In this document: piece after piece, positions 20,916-30,297 of the stretch | Layout: the number at the start of each line of letters is the position of its first letter | Numbering within the stretch: position 1 is the first letter of the stretch | Virus record (IMG/VR): IMGVR_UViG_3300032893_000175 | Coordinates: 1 to 37,256 of that record | Reading direction: 5' to 3' (one strand) | Source: a virus | Length of the DNA stretch: 37,256 nt | Program-made: the position numbers and the translations under genes | Notes under the pieces: model-generated | Told to the model about the DNA's origin: nothing | The model's input: the letters and a program-made list of their open reading frames with translations, nothing else | The model's database searches: none

Positions 20916-22299
20916 CGTCGCGGCCGTGCGCGCCGCGCTCCGCCGCGACCTCGCGGGCTTCTACGGCGTCTACATGCGCAAGCCGTCGTTCGTGCCGCTC
21001 GCGCCGATGCACGCGCAGATGTGCGCGGTGCTCCAGGACGAGAAGCTGCCGCTCGTGGAGGTGCTCGGCTTCCGCGGCTCCGCGAAGTCGACCATCGGCT
21101 CGACCGCGTTCGCGCTGTGGGCCGCGCTCGAGCGTCCGGACCTCTACCCGTTCATCGTGCTCATCGCCGACACGGCGCGGCAGGCGGGCCTCAAGATAGA
21201 CGCCATCAAGTCCGAGCTCGAGACGAACGCGCTCCTCATCGAGGACTACGGGTACCAGCCGCCGCCGGCGCACGAGGAGTTCAAGGACAACTGGCAGGCG
21301 AAGAACATCGTGCTCGCGAACGGCGTGCGCGTGATGGCGTTCTCCCGCGGCCAGAAGATACGCGGCATCCTCCACCGCGAGCACCGGCCGAAGCTCGTGA
21401 TCGTGGACGACCCGGAGGACCTCGAGTGGATCCGCACGGACGAGAACCGCGACAAGACCGAGCGCTGGTTCACCGGCGAGGTCATCCCGGCGATGGACGC
21501 GAAGGCCAGCAAGCTCGTCTTGCTCGGCAACTTCCTGCACAACGACGCGCTCATCGCCCGGGTGCAGCGCAACCCGCTCTTCCGCTCGTTCGCGTTCCCC
21601 GCGGCCGACGACGCCGGAAACCCGCTCTGGCCGTCCGTGTACCCCGACAAGGCGGCGCTCGACCGCCAGCGGCAGAAGGTAGGCGAGGTGGCGTGGCAGC
21701 GCGAGTACATGCTCCGCGTGGTCTCGGAGGAGGGGCAGGACGTCCGCGAGTCCGACATCCACTTCTACGACGAGCTCCCGTTCAACGACGGCAACAGCCT
21801 CGCGCACGGCGTCGACCTCGCCATAAGCACGAAGGAGAGCGCCGACTGCACCGCTGTCGTCTCCGGCGAGCTCGCGTGGCCGGCGGGCAAGCTCGAGATT
21901 TACATATACCCGCACCCGGTCAACCGGCGCATGAGCTTTCACGACACCATCGACGCGCTCGACAACCTGCGGCACTCGAGCAGGATGGCGAGCGAGTTCT
22001 TCGTCGAGGCCGTGCAGTACCAGAAGGCGGCCATCGAGGAGATGGAGCGCCGGGCGTTCGGCGTCACCGCCATGGTTCCGATCAAGGACAAGCGCGCCCG
22101 GCTTCGCGTCGCGGCGCGCTACATCAAGAACGGGACCGTCAAGTTCCCGCGGACGGGGTGCGAGGACCTCGTCATGCAGCTGCTCGGCTTCGGCATCGAG
22201 AAGCACGACGACCTCGTGGACGCGCTCGTGTACCTCATCCTCGGCGCGGCGGGCGACGCCATCGAGGCGCCCGTTGTCCACTACGTCGAGCGGAACTGA
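20881..22299 (+). CDS. Terminase large subunit (packaging ATPase-nuclease)
   Basis: A 472-residue protein. ATPase motifs: Walker A GFRGSAKST at 63-71, Walker B LVIVDDPED at 172-180 and a coupling-type motif LLGNFLHND near 214-222. The RNase H-like nuclease follows, with D312 in HGVDLAISTKESADCT and the C-terminal KHDDLVDALVYLI acidic pair. The enzyme drives DNA into the procapsid and cuts the concatemer. The start ATG 20881 is preferred because upstream residues in the longer frame are Arg/Ser-rich shadow sequence of the small subunit. Length fits compact terminases. Confidence 0.92.
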   Translation: METLAQGKPGPDVAAVRAALRRDLAGFYGVYMRKPSFVPLAPMHAQMCAVLQDEKLPLVEVLGFRGSAKSTIGSTAFALWAALERPDLYPFIVLIADTARQAGLKIDAIKSELETNALLIEDYGYQPPPAHEEFKDNWQAKNIVLANGVRVMAFSRGQKIRGILHREHRPKLVIVDDPEDLEWIRTDENRDKTERWFTGEVIPAMDAKASKLVLLGNFLHNDALIARVQRNPLFRSFAFPAADDAGNPLWPSVYPDKAALDRQRQKVGEVAWQREYMLRVVSEEGQDVRESDIHFYDELPFNDGNSLAHGVDLAISTKESADCTAVVSGELAWPAGKLEIYIYPHPVNRRMSFHDTIDALDNLRHSSRMASEFFVEAVQYQKAAIEEMERRAFGVTAMVPIKDKRARLRVAARYIKNGTVKFPRTGCEDLVMQLLGFGIEKHDDLVDALVYLILGAAGDAIEAPVVHYVERN

Positions 22300-22302
22300 C
22301 CC

Positions 22303-22319
22303 TTGACGGGTGCTACACT
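22303..22319 (+). promoter_or_regulatory. Promoter before the portal gene (TTGACGGGTGCTACACT)
   Basis: Extended -10 TGCTACACT ends 10 bases before ATG 22330. It is preceded directly by TTGACG, giving TTGACRGGTGCTA, which recurs at 29918. The TTGAC is far too close to serve as a normal -35. Confidence 0.65.
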
Positions 22320-22329
22320 CGGGGCATCT

Positions 22330-24630
22330 ATGCCCGACTGGATTTCTCGAGCGTTCGGGGGCGCGTCGGTGAAGGAAACGCCTCGCCGCGTCGAGGGGAT
22401 AACCGCCGCCGGCGCGGTCGTCGTGCGCGACGAGCGCGGCAGGGCGAAGGCGGAGATCCCGGGCGCGTCCACGAAGGCCGAGACGCTCTCGAGCGACCCG
22501 CTCGCCATATACAAGCCGGACGGCGCGAAGCACGTCTCGGCCGCGAAGGCGCTCGGCAACTTCTCCGGCTGGAGCTACCCGGCGGTCAACGCGATCGCGC
22601 GCGAGATAGGCCATATCCAGTGGCGCCTCTACCAGATCAAGGGGAAGGACCACGTCGAGCTCGACGACCACGAGCTCCTCGACCTCCTCGACGGCGTGAA
22701 CGAGTTCCAGACCGGCATCGAGCTCCGGTACGTCACCGCCGCGCACCTCGAGCTCACCGGCAACGCGTACTGGCTCCTGCTCGGCAAGGATGGCGGGCCG
22801 GTGAAGAGCGAGGACGAGAAGCCGCAGAGCATCCACGTGCTCTCGCCGGGGCGCATCCGGGTGAAGGTGAACAAGCAGTCGTTCCCGTACAAGCTCGAGG
22901 CGTACGAGTACACCCAGGACGGCGTCATCTACCGCTTCCAGACGTTCCAGGTGCTCCAGCTGCGCTACCCCGACCCGCTCGACCCGTTCGTCGGCATCGG
23001 CGTGCCGCAGGCAATCCCCGTGTGGATCGACAGCGACAACTACCTGATGGAGTATAACCGCAAGTTCTTCCTGAACGGCGCGGCGCTCGGGCTCTTCATC
23101 GCGACGCAGACGAACGTCGAGGGGACGCTTGAGCGCATAAAGGCGGGGATGAAGAACGAGTACGCCGGCGTCGAGAACTCGCACAAGATCCCGGTCATGC
23201 CGAAGGGCGTCGAGATCAAGAGCGTGGGGGCGACGAACAAGGACATGGACTTCGCGAACCTCGCCGACGTCACCCGCGACCGCATCCTCGCCGCGTATGG
23301 AGTCAGCAAGACCATCCTCGGGACGGCCGAGAGCGACACGAACCGGTCGACCGCGGAGACGGCCGACTACGTGTTCAGCAAGCGCACCATCCGGCCGAAG
23401 CTGCTCATGATCCTGTCGTTCCTGAACGAGCGCCTCGTGCCGCTCTACGGCGACGACCTCTACCTCACCTTCATCGACCCGGTGCCGGAGGACAAGGCCG
23501 CGCGCACGACCGAGATGCAGGCTGCGGTGGCGAACGCGCCGGTCATGAGCGTGAACGAGGCGCGCAAGAACTTCATGGGGCTCGGGCCGGTCGAGGGCGG
23601 CGACAAGGTGATGGTCCCCGCCGCGCTCACCGAGCTCGGCTCGACCGAGACGCCCGACGGCGAGAGCGCGGCGCCCCAGCTCGTCCGCACCGTCGACGGC
23701 CGGTTCGCGAAGGGCATGCGCGTGAGGAAGGGCGGCAAGACGGTGTTCAGCGCGAGCAGGAGCCTGCGCGCCGAGCTCACCGACGCGTTCGCGAGGAAAC
23801 TCGAGGGGAGCGAGGAGCTGTTCTCGACGAAGAGCGTCAGGGACCTGACGAAGGCGGAGTACATGGAGCACTACAAGCGCTTCGAGGCGCGCACGAACGT
23901 CGCGCGCACCGAGCTCGCGCAGGCCTTCCGGGACGTGAACCGCCGGCAGCGCGCGGAGGTCGAGGAGCGGCTCCCGGACGCGGCCGGGGTGTCGAAGGCC
24001 CTCGGCGACCTCTTCGACCTTACGAAGTGGATCGGCATCACGGTCGACCTCGCGACGCCCGTCCTCGAGGCGCTCACGAAGGACGAGGCTGCGGCGGCGT
24101 TCAGCATGATCGGCGTGAACGCTTCCGACATCCTCGCGAAGCCGGACGCGGCGAAGACGCTCTCCGACGGCATAGAGAAGATGGCGCGGAGCTACAACGA
24201 GACGACGCTCGCGAAGCTCAAGGACACGCTCTCCGACAAGCTCTCGCAGCCGCAGGGCACGAGCCTGCAGGAGCTCACCGACGCGGTCTCCGACGTGTAC
24301 GACTTCGCCGACGAGCGCCGCGCCGGCCTCATCGCCAAGACCGAGGCGTTCCGCGCCGCGAACTGGGCGAACAAGGAGGCGTGGCAGCAGAGCGGCGTCG
24401 TGAAGACGCTCGTGTGGTACACGGCCGAGGACGCGACGGTGTGCGAGTTCTGCGCCGGCATGGACGGGACTGAGATCGACGTGACCGACAACTTCTTCGA
24501 CGAGGGCGACACGGTGCTCGGCGTCGACGGCGGCTCGATGGACGCGGACTACGGGGACATCGGCGGGCCCCCGCTCCACCCCGACTGCCGGTGCTACATG
24601 CGCCCGGGCGAGATAAGCGTCGACGAGTAG
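22330..24630 (+). CDS. Portal protein fused to MuF-like minor head protein
   Basis: A 766-residue protein. Residues about 1-420 match HK97-type portals (WSYPAVNAIAREIGHIQWRL, HLELTGNAYWLLLGKDGG, SKTILGTAESDTNRSTAETA). Residues about 430-766 form a MuF/minor capsid domain, with the final signature VWYTAEDATVCEFCAGMDG and LHPDCRCYMRPGE holding four cysteines. Portals form the dodecameric DNA gateway; MuF proteins join the portal inside the procapsid. The two are usually separate genes, but fusions occur. ATG 22330 is preferred over the upstream frame start at 22303, which lies in the promoter. Confidence 0.88.
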   Translation: MPDWISRAFGGASVKETPRRVEGITAAGAVVVRDERGRAKAEIPGASTKAETLSSDPLAIYKPDGAKHVSAAKALGNFSGWSYPAVNAIAREIGHIQWRLYQIKGKDHVELDDHELLDLLDGVNEFQTGIELRYVTAAHLELTGNAYWLLLGKDGGPVKSEDEKPQSIHVLSPGRIRVKVNKQSFPYKLEAYEYTQDGVIYRFQTFQVLQLRYPDPLDPFVGIGVPQAIPVWIDSDNYLMEYNRKFFLNGAALGLFIATQTNVEGTLERIKAGMKNEYAGVENSHKIPVMPKGVEIKSVGATNKDMDFANLADVTRDRILAAYGVSKTILGTAESDTNRSTAETADYVFSKRTIRPKLLMILSFLNERLVPLYGDDLYLTFIDPVPEDKAARTTEMQAAVANAPVMSVNEARKNFMGLGPVEGGDKVMVPAALTELGSTETPDGESAAPQLVRTVDGRFAKGMRVRKGGKTVFSASRSLRAELTDAFARKLEGSEELFSTKSVRDLTKAEYMEHYKRFEARTNVARTELAQAFRDVNRRQRAEVEERLPDAAGVSKALGDLFDLTKWIGITVDLATPVLEALTKDEAAAAFSMIGVNASDILAKPDAAKTLSDGIEKMARSYNETTLAKLKDTLSDKLSQPQGTSLQELTDAVSDVYDFADERRAGLIAKTEAFRAANWANKEAWQQSGVVKTLVWYTAEDATVCEFCAGMDGTEIDVTDNFFDEGDTVLGVDGGSMDADYGDIGGPPLHPDCRCYMRPGEISVDE

Positions 24631-24632
24631 CC

Positions 24633-27600
24633 ATGGCGACGAAGAACCAGCTGCCGAGCACGGGCGTCCTCCTGGTGGCGGGGGCGCTCGCGTTCGCGTG
24701 CGCGCTCCTCCTCCTGTGGGCGCCGGCGCGCGCCTCGGCGAGCGTCTGCTTCATACCGAACGGGTGCACCGGCACGTCGACCGCGCCCGCGTACGGCCAG
24801 ATACTCATCGGGGGCAAGAGCGGCGAGTACGAGCTCGTCGCGAGCTCCACGCTCGGGTCCGCGGGGGGCGTGACGAGCGTGTTCGGCCGCACGGGCGTCG
24901 TCACGGCGCAGAGCGGCGACTACAGCACCTCGCTCGTGCCCGAGGGGTCGAACCTCTACTGGACCGACGCGCGCTTCGACGCAAGGCTCGCGGCCACCAC
25001 GAGCCTGCCGAACATCGCGACGCTCGCCGGGCTCTCGCTCCCGTGGGCGCAGCTCATCGGCGTGCCGGCGCTCTTCTCGACGACGTCCGCCGACTACTGG
25101 AAGAGCGTCAACAACTTCTTCTCGACCACGAGCGCGAACTACTGGCTCACGACCAAGTCGACCTCCGACCTTGCGGAGGGCTCGAACCTCTACTACACGA
25201 GCGCGCGATCGCTTGCGGACTTCATCACGAACCTCGCGGCGACGACGAGCGTCAAGAGCATCACCACACTGCCGTCGCTCTCGCTGCCGTACAGCCAGCT
25301 CACGGGCGCGCCGGCGACCTTCGCGTATCCATTCCCCTCGAACGCAACCTCCACCGAGCTCACGTTCAGCTCTGGCGTATCCTCCGCCGGCCTTTTCTTC
25401 AACGGCATTTCGAGCAACTCCATCGACCACGGAGCGGCGTGGGACTACACCGACCCGGGCGTGCGCCTTCGCATGCCGAGCACCGAGCCGTTCACAATTG
25501 ACAATCAAGGAAGCTCTGCTCTGCTGTTTTACATCGCGGGAGACACGGGGAAGGTTCGCCTCGGGCAATACGGCGGCGGCTCCATCACGGGAACTCCTGC
25601 CTATAATCTCGTGGAGGATTCCTCGGGGAACGTCATCGAGACGGCATTGCCTTCTGCCGGCGCTCCTTATCCATTTCAACTCTCCGGCAACGCAACCTCC
25701 ACCAAGACGCAGTTCAACGGGGGACTGACCGCCTACGCCACATCGACCATCGGAGCGGGCGCGCAGGCGACCGGACTAACTATCAACGGCGGCGCAACCA
25801 CCACACTCCTCTCGATACTCAGTGGAGGCTTCGTCTCGCTCGCCTCATCGACCCTGCAAAACTTCACGGGAATAAACGCCACAACGACGAACGCGACCAC
25901 CACCTCGCTCTTCGCGACGACAGCCTCGACCACAAGCCTCTACCTCGCCACCGGAGCCGGGATCCTGAAGGCGGCCGCGTCCGGCCTCGTGGGGGTCGCC
26001 GCGGCGGGCACCGATTACGTGACCGGCTCGGGCACGTCCGGCCACTGCGTCCAGTGGGGCGCGTCGAACTCGCTCGCGGACGCCGGGAGCGCGTGCGGAA
26101 GCGGAGGAAGCGGCGCGCCGTACCCGTTCCAGCTCGCGGGGAACGCCACCTCGACCCTGACCCAGTTCAACGGCGGGCTCACCTCGTACGCCACGACGAC
26201 GATCGGCGCCGGCGGCCAGACCACCGGGCTCACGGTTGACGGCGGCGCCACGACGACCGGGAGCGCGCTCTTCTCAAGCTCCACCGGCACCACGACCATC
26301 ACGAACGCGCTCCAGCTCGGCTCGACCGCCGCGAACCACCAGCTCACCGCGGTCGCCGGCCAGACCTACTCGAACTCGGTGTCCGTGGGAGGCGCGTGGA
26401 ATCTCACCAACACGAGCAACGACGGCGCCGGCCTCGTCGTGTACACGAACCACGCATCCGGCGCGACTGGACGCCTCCTTTCTGTCGACTGCAACAGCTC
26501 CACCTTCGACCAGAACTGCTTCAACCTCCAGAGCAGCGGAACGGCGTCCGCCTTCAATCTTTCCGCCGCCCCCGCCGGGCTCGGCGCGTTCAAGTGGGCG
26601 GCGTCCGGCGCGGGCGACGCGAACTCCTCCGGCGTGTCGCTCGACGCGTCTACGAACAGCTTCCTCGGCGCGGCGATGTTCGTGAAATGCGGCGCGGGAA
26701 CCAACTGCTACACCATCACCGACTCGGCATCGAACTCGATACTGCGCTTCCTCGGTAACGGGAACTTCGGCATCGCGCAGGGAAGCCCGATCGCGACGTT
26801 CCAGGTCGGCAACGTATTCATGCTCTCGACGACGACCGCCTCCTCGACCCTGCTCGGGAACATCAACATCGTCGGGAACTCTACGACGACGAACGCGACC
26901 ACCACATCATTCGCGATCTCGGGCATCGCCTCGAGCCTCCTCAAGACGAACGCGAACGGGTCAGTCGTGCCGGCGGCGGCAGGCACCGACTACGACACCT
27001 TCGCCTGGCCGTTCACGGTCAACACCGGCTACGTCTCCACCACGACCGCGCTCGGCCTCTTCGCCTCGACCACGATCGGGAACGGCGCCGCGGCCGGAGG
27101 CCTGACCGTGAGCGGCGGCGCGACGACGACCGGGCTTTCGATACTCACCGGCGGGTTCCTCGCCTCGGCGTCCTCGACGCTTCAGAACTTCACCGGGCTC
27201 AACTCGACGACCACGAATGCAACCTCGACGACCCTCTTCGCCACTACCGCCTCCACGACCAATCTCTACCTCGCCACCGGCAACGCCATGCTCAAGGTGT
27301 CGTCTGGAAAGGTGTCCGCCGCGGCAAACGGGACTGACTACACCCTCATGTCGGCGAACACCTGCACCAACCAAGTGTTCACCGCGGTCACGGCGTCGGG
27401 CGGTACGACCTGCTCGACCGTGAGCAACGCTATGCTCGCGAACTCGACCATAGGCGCGACCAGCCCGAACTCGACGCTCACGGTGGGGTCCGCGGCGTCG
27501 CTCGGCTCGACGTTCACGCTCGACCTCAACCTCGCGAACGCGAACCACTGGACCGCGAAGCAGACGCTCGACGCGGCGTCCACGACCGCGATCACCGCGT

Positions 27601-28073
27601 CGGGCGAGCTGGTCGTCCCGAACGGCACGAACCCGACGATCGCGAACGCCGGAGAGATCGGGGTGAACACGACCCAGGCGTCGTCCTCCCTGCGCTTCTA
27701 CGACGGGACCGCCGAGCGCGTCCTGAACACGATAGTCTCGAAGCCGCTCACGTACGCGTCGTCGACGCTCTCCGGCCTCGGCGGGTACGGCGCGAGCGGG
27801 ACGACGACGGTCCCGGTGATGAACAACCTGCGCCCGATGCGCGTCTACAGCTTCTTCTGCCGCACCGACGTCGGGACGGCGTGGGTGGGCTTCGGCTCCG
27901 GCACCGCGACGACCACCGAGATCCAGTGCACGACCGGCGGCACCGAGTCCGGCGTCCTCTCGACCAACAACACGTTCACCATCCGCCAGAACTTCATGGT
28001 CGACGTCGGCCGCGAGGGGTCGAACCCGAACCTCATCACCATCACGGCGGACATGCAGGACACCGCCGACTAG
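24633..28073 (+). CDS. Large exported Ser/Thr/Ala-rich repeat protein (surface or fibre-like)
   Basis: A 1146-residue protein with an N-terminal Sec signal (hydrophobic about 11-30, VLLVAGALAFACALLLLWA; AxA near 34-36). The rest is low-complexity beta-type sequence with repeated words: PYPFQLSGNATST, GGATTT, SSTLQNFTG, TTTNATTTSLFATTASTT, LYLATG, GTDY. At least three related modules are seen (DNA near 25660-26030, 26110-26300 and 27000-27350). Phage fibre stalks and Patescibacteria surface proteins look like this. A signal peptide on a virion protein is unusual, so display on the infected cell is possible. The segment near 25330-25720 has AT-richer codons than its flanks. Confidence 0.8.
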   Translation: MATKNQLPSTGVLLVAGALAFACALLLLWAPARASASVCFIPNGCTGTSTAPAYGQILIGGKSGEYELVASSTLGSAGGVTSVFGRTGVVTAQSGDYSTSLVPEGSNLYWTDARFDARLAATTSLPNIATLAGLSLPWAQLIGVPALFSTTSADYWKSVNNFFSTTSANYWLTTKSTSDLAEGSNLYYTSARSLADFITNLAATTSVKSITTLPSLSLPYSQLTGAPATFAYPFPSNATSTELTFSSGVSSAGLFFNGISSNSIDHGAAWDYTDPGVRLRMPSTEPFTIDNQGSSALLFYIAGDTGKVRLGQYGGGSITGTPAYNLVEDSSGNVIETALPSAGAPYPFQLSGNATSTKTQFNGGLTAYATSTIGAGAQATGLTINGGATTTLLSILSGGFVSLASSTLQNFTGINATTTNATTTSLFATTASTTSLYLATGAGILKAAASGLVGVAAAGTDYVTGSGTSGHCVQWGASNSLADAGSACGSGGSGAPYPFQLAGNATSTLTQFNGGLTSYATTTIGAGGQTTGLTVDGGATTTGSALFSSSTGTTTITNALQLGSTAANHQLTAVAGQTYSNSVSVGGAWNLTNTSNDGAGLVVYTNHASGATGRLLSVDCNSSTFDQNCFNLQSSGTASAFNLSAAPAGLGAFKWAASGAGDANSSGVSLDASTNSFLGAAMFVKCGAGTNCYTITDSASNSILRFLGNGNFGIAQGSPIATFQVGNVFMLSTTTASSTLLGNINIVGNSTTTNATTTSFAISGIASSLLKTNANGSVVPAAAGTDYDTFAWPFTVNTGYVSTTTALGLFASTTIGNGAAAGGLTVSGGATTTGLSILTGGFLASASSTLQNFTGLNSTTTNATSTTLFATTASTTNLYLATGNAMLKVSSGKVSAAANGTDYTLMSANTCTNQVFTAVTASGGTTCSTVSNAMLANSTIGATSPNSTLTVGSAASLGSTFTLDLNLANANHWTAKQTLDAASTTAITASGELVVPNGTNPTIANAGEIGVNTTQASSSLRFYDGTAERVLNTIVSKPLTYASSTLSGLGGYGASGTTTVPVMNNLRPMRVYSFFCRTDVGTAWVGFGSGTATTTEIQCTTGGTESGVLSTNNTFTIRQNFMVDVGREGSNPNLITITADMQDTAD

Positions 28074-28075
28074 CC

Positions 28076-29968
28076 ATGAGACGGTACGCGGCCATCGCGC
28101 TCGTCATCCTCCTCTCGACCGGCGTCGTGTTCTACGAGGCCGGGCTCAACCGCGCGTTCGCGACGACGTGCGTCTCCGGCACGCCGGTCGGCGGCAACTG
28201 CCAGGTCGTCCTCGACAGCGGGTCCGGGACAGGCAACCAGACGTGGACCGTGCCGAGCGACTACTCGGCGCTCGTGAAGATCGAGTGCGTGGGCGCCGGC
28301 GGCGACGGGGTGAAGAGCGGCACGGCGCAGCGCCCGGGGCCCGGCGGCGGCGGCGGCGCGTACGCCTCGACGACCGTCCTCAAGATAACCGAGACGGAGA
28401 CCACCTCGACGACGTGGACCGCGCCGAGCGGCGTGACGGCCGTCACGATAAAGGCCTGGGGCGGCGGCGGCGGTGGTGGTGGCGCAGCGAACTCGGCGAT
28501 TTTGGGAGGCGCCGGCGGTGGCGGAGGCGCGTACAGCGAGAGCGACAACGTTTCGGTCACTCCAGGGAACTCATACACGATCACGGTCGGCAAAGCTGGA
28601 ACGGCTGGCGCGCAGTCATCCTCCGGGAATGCCGGGGATGGTGGAGACTCGATGGCAATCTCAAGCTCGACCGTGCTCGCCAAGGGCGGCGGCGGCGGCG
28701 CGAACCAGTCCTCGGCCGTCGCCAGCGGCGGCGCGGCCGCTTCCGGCGCGGGAAACACCAAGACGAGCGGCGGCAATGGCGCGGGCGGTGCTTTCGCGGC
28801 CGGCGGCGGCGGGGGCGGATCGGGCGGGGACACTACTGGCGGCGGGAACGCGTCCGGGACCACGGGCGGGTCGGCGGGGACGACGAACGGCGTGGCAGGC
28901 GCGAACGCGGACGCCGCGGGCTCCGCGTTCGGCGGAGGCGGCGGCGGAATCAGTGCTTCAAATACGGGCGACGCCGGCGGCGCGGGGCGCGTCACTCTGA
29001 CGTACCAGAAGACGCTCTCACCCGGCGACTCGGTCTCGTATTCGATCGGCGCGAACGCGACGACCACCGCCGGGACCGCGGCGAATCAGACCTATCTGGG
29101 GAACACCACGGCCGCAAGCTCCGCGATCGCGTGCGACTACGGCCGGAAGTCGTCGAGCGCGACGGCCGGCGGGGCCGGGGGCTCGATCGCGAACTCCATC
29201 CCGTCCTCCGACACTTCGACCGGAGGCTCGTACGCGGGCGGAAACGGGGGCTCGGTCACCAACAGCAACGGGCGCGCTGGCTCAGGCGGCGGCGGCTCCG
29301 GCGGGCCAACGGGACCCGGCAAGAACGGCGGCAACGGCGCGAGCAACACGAACATAAACAACGGCGGCGGCGGCGGCGGCTCGAACGGCGGATCCTCGAC
29401 CGCAGGCACGAACGGACCGACGAGCGGAACCACGGGCGGCAACGGAGGCCAGGGAACGAGCGGAAGCGGCCAGGGAACCGGCGTGGCGGGGTCGGACGGC
29501 AACAACGCGACTATCGGCGGCGGCGGCGGCGGCGGCGGAGTCAACCCGACGTCCGGCGGCGCGGCGCACAACGGCGGCAACGGCGGCATGGACACCGCGT
29601 TCGACGCGAGCCACGGCGCGAGCGGCGCCGGCGCGGGCGGCGCGGGTGCGACGACCACGAACGCGCTCGGCGGGAACGGCGGGAACGGGGGCACCTACGG
29701 CGGCGGCGGCGGAGGAGGCGGAGGATCCGGCTCGGGCGGCACGAACGGGTCGCTCGGCGCGGGCGGCGACGGGGTGATCGTGATCCTGTATACGCCGGCC
29801 GCGTCCCCCCCCGCGTCCTCCGGCGGCCTCCAACAGGTGAACCTCTCTTTTCCGTTCTCGCTCGCCTTCCCGCCGGTCCGCGCGCGGTTGTCCACACGCG
29901 CGACAGCGCGGCGGCGCTTGACAGGTGCTAGGATGGGCGCATCGGGAGCTCGCGCCGGTGGAACCTAA
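28076..29968 (+). CDS. Exported glycine-rich protein
   Basis: A 630-residue protein with a Sec-type signal peptide: RR n-region, AAIALVILLSTGVVFY, cleavage about after AFA29. Beta segments (QTWTVPSDYSALVKIECVGA, TWTAPSGVTAVTIKAWGGG) alternate with long Gly/Ser/Asn/Ala-rich stretches typical of glycine-rich adhesion proteins and of phage fibre tips. The product of 5748 has the same style without a signal. The last 35 residues are Arg-rich and may be non-native: DNA near the end holds a DnaA-box-like sequence and a promoter. It overlaps nothing and follows the previous gene by 2 bases. Confidence 0.75.
   Translation: MRRYAAIALVILLSTGVVFYEAGLNRAFATTCVSGTPVGGNCQVVLDSGSGTGNQTWTVPSDYSALVKIECVGAGGDGVKSGTAQRPGPGGGGGAYASTTVLKITETETTSTTWTAPSGVTAVTIKAWGGGGGGGGAANSAILGGAGGGGGAYSESDNVSVTPGNSYTITVGKAGTAGAQSSSGNAGDGGDSMAISSSTVLAKGGGGGANQSSAVASGGAAASGAGNTKTSGGNGAGGAFAAGGGGGGSGGDTTGGGNASGTTGGSAGTTNGVAGANADAAGSAFGGGGGGISASNTGDAGGAGRVTLTYQKTLSPGDSVSYSIGANATTTAGTAANQTYLGNTTAASSAIACDYGRKSSSATAGGAGGSIANSIPSSDTSTGGSYAGGNGGSVTNSNGRAGSGGGGSGGPTGPGKNGGNGASNTNINNGGGGGGSNGGSSTAGTNGPTSGTTGGNGGQGTSGSGQGTGVAGSDGNNATIGGGGGGGGVNPTSGGAAHNGGNGGMDTAFDASHGASGAGAGGAGATTTNALGGNGGNGGTYGGGGGGGGGSGSGGTNGSLGAGGDGVIVILYTPAASPPASSGGLQQVNLSFPFSLAFPPVRARLSTRATARRRLTGARMGASGARAGGT
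29888..29934 (+). promoter_or_regulatory. Promoter with DnaA-box-like sequence upstream
   Basis: TTGTCCACA at 29888-29896 is followed by TTGACAGGTGCTAGGAT at 29918-29934, the same TTGACRGGTGCTA block as before the portal gene. The -10 would be TAGGAT (29929-29934), 47 bases before ATG 29982. It overlaps the end of the Gly-rich gene. No ACGCGT operator copy is present here. Confidence 0.6.
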
Positions 29969-29981
29969 AAACGATTTCACC

Positions 29982-30290
29982 ATGAACCAACTGGTAAACG
30001 GAAACCTGGCGCTCACCTCCACCTCGCACGAGTACTCCATCACCGTCCCGGCGGGAGCGCGCGGCCTGCGCTTCAACGTCCGGCCGAACGCCGACAGCGC
30101 GAAGGTCTACTGGTACCTCGCATCCGTGGGCGACACGGATGTCACCGGCCAGAGCACCGTTCCGTGGAACACCATCGGCACTGGCGGCCCCACCGAGGAG
30201 CAGTTCCAGGGCGCGCTCCACGGCGGCCAGAAGGTATATTTCCAGACGTCGCACTCGAGCGAGGTGCTCGAGTACTCCTACATAATCTAA
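29982..30290 (+). CDS. Small beta-rich protein (102 aa)
   Basis: ATG 29982 is chosen over an in-frame GTG at 29925, which is part of the promoter. The protein has repeated beta segments (TSHEYSITVPAGARGLRFNV, AKVYWYLASVGDTDVTG, KVYFQTSHSSEVLEYSYII) and no signal peptide. It could be a fibre-associated or capsid surface protein. It has the same expected transcript as the membrane protein 8 bases downstream. No family is recognised. Confidence 0.65.
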   Translation: MNQLVNGNLALTSTSHEYSITVPAGARGLRFNVRPNADSAKVYWYLASVGDTDVTGQSTVPWNTIGTGGPTEEQFQGALHGGQKVYFQTSHSSEVLEYSYII

Positions 30291-30297
30291 AAAATCC

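Noticed and set aside
20740-24579. Very long minus-strand open frame (1279 codons)
   Set aside because: It is antisense to terminase and portal, Arg/Leu/Val-rich with no motifs; a shadow of GC-rich codon third positions.
28440-29780. Repeated GGC/GGCGGC stretches as a CRISPR-like or satellite repeat
   Set aside because: They code for Gly runs in frame, have irregular length and no spacer structure.
29925-29927. GTG start upstream of ATG 29982
   Set aside because: This GTG is part of the TGCTAGGAT promoter element, so it would not be in the transcript.
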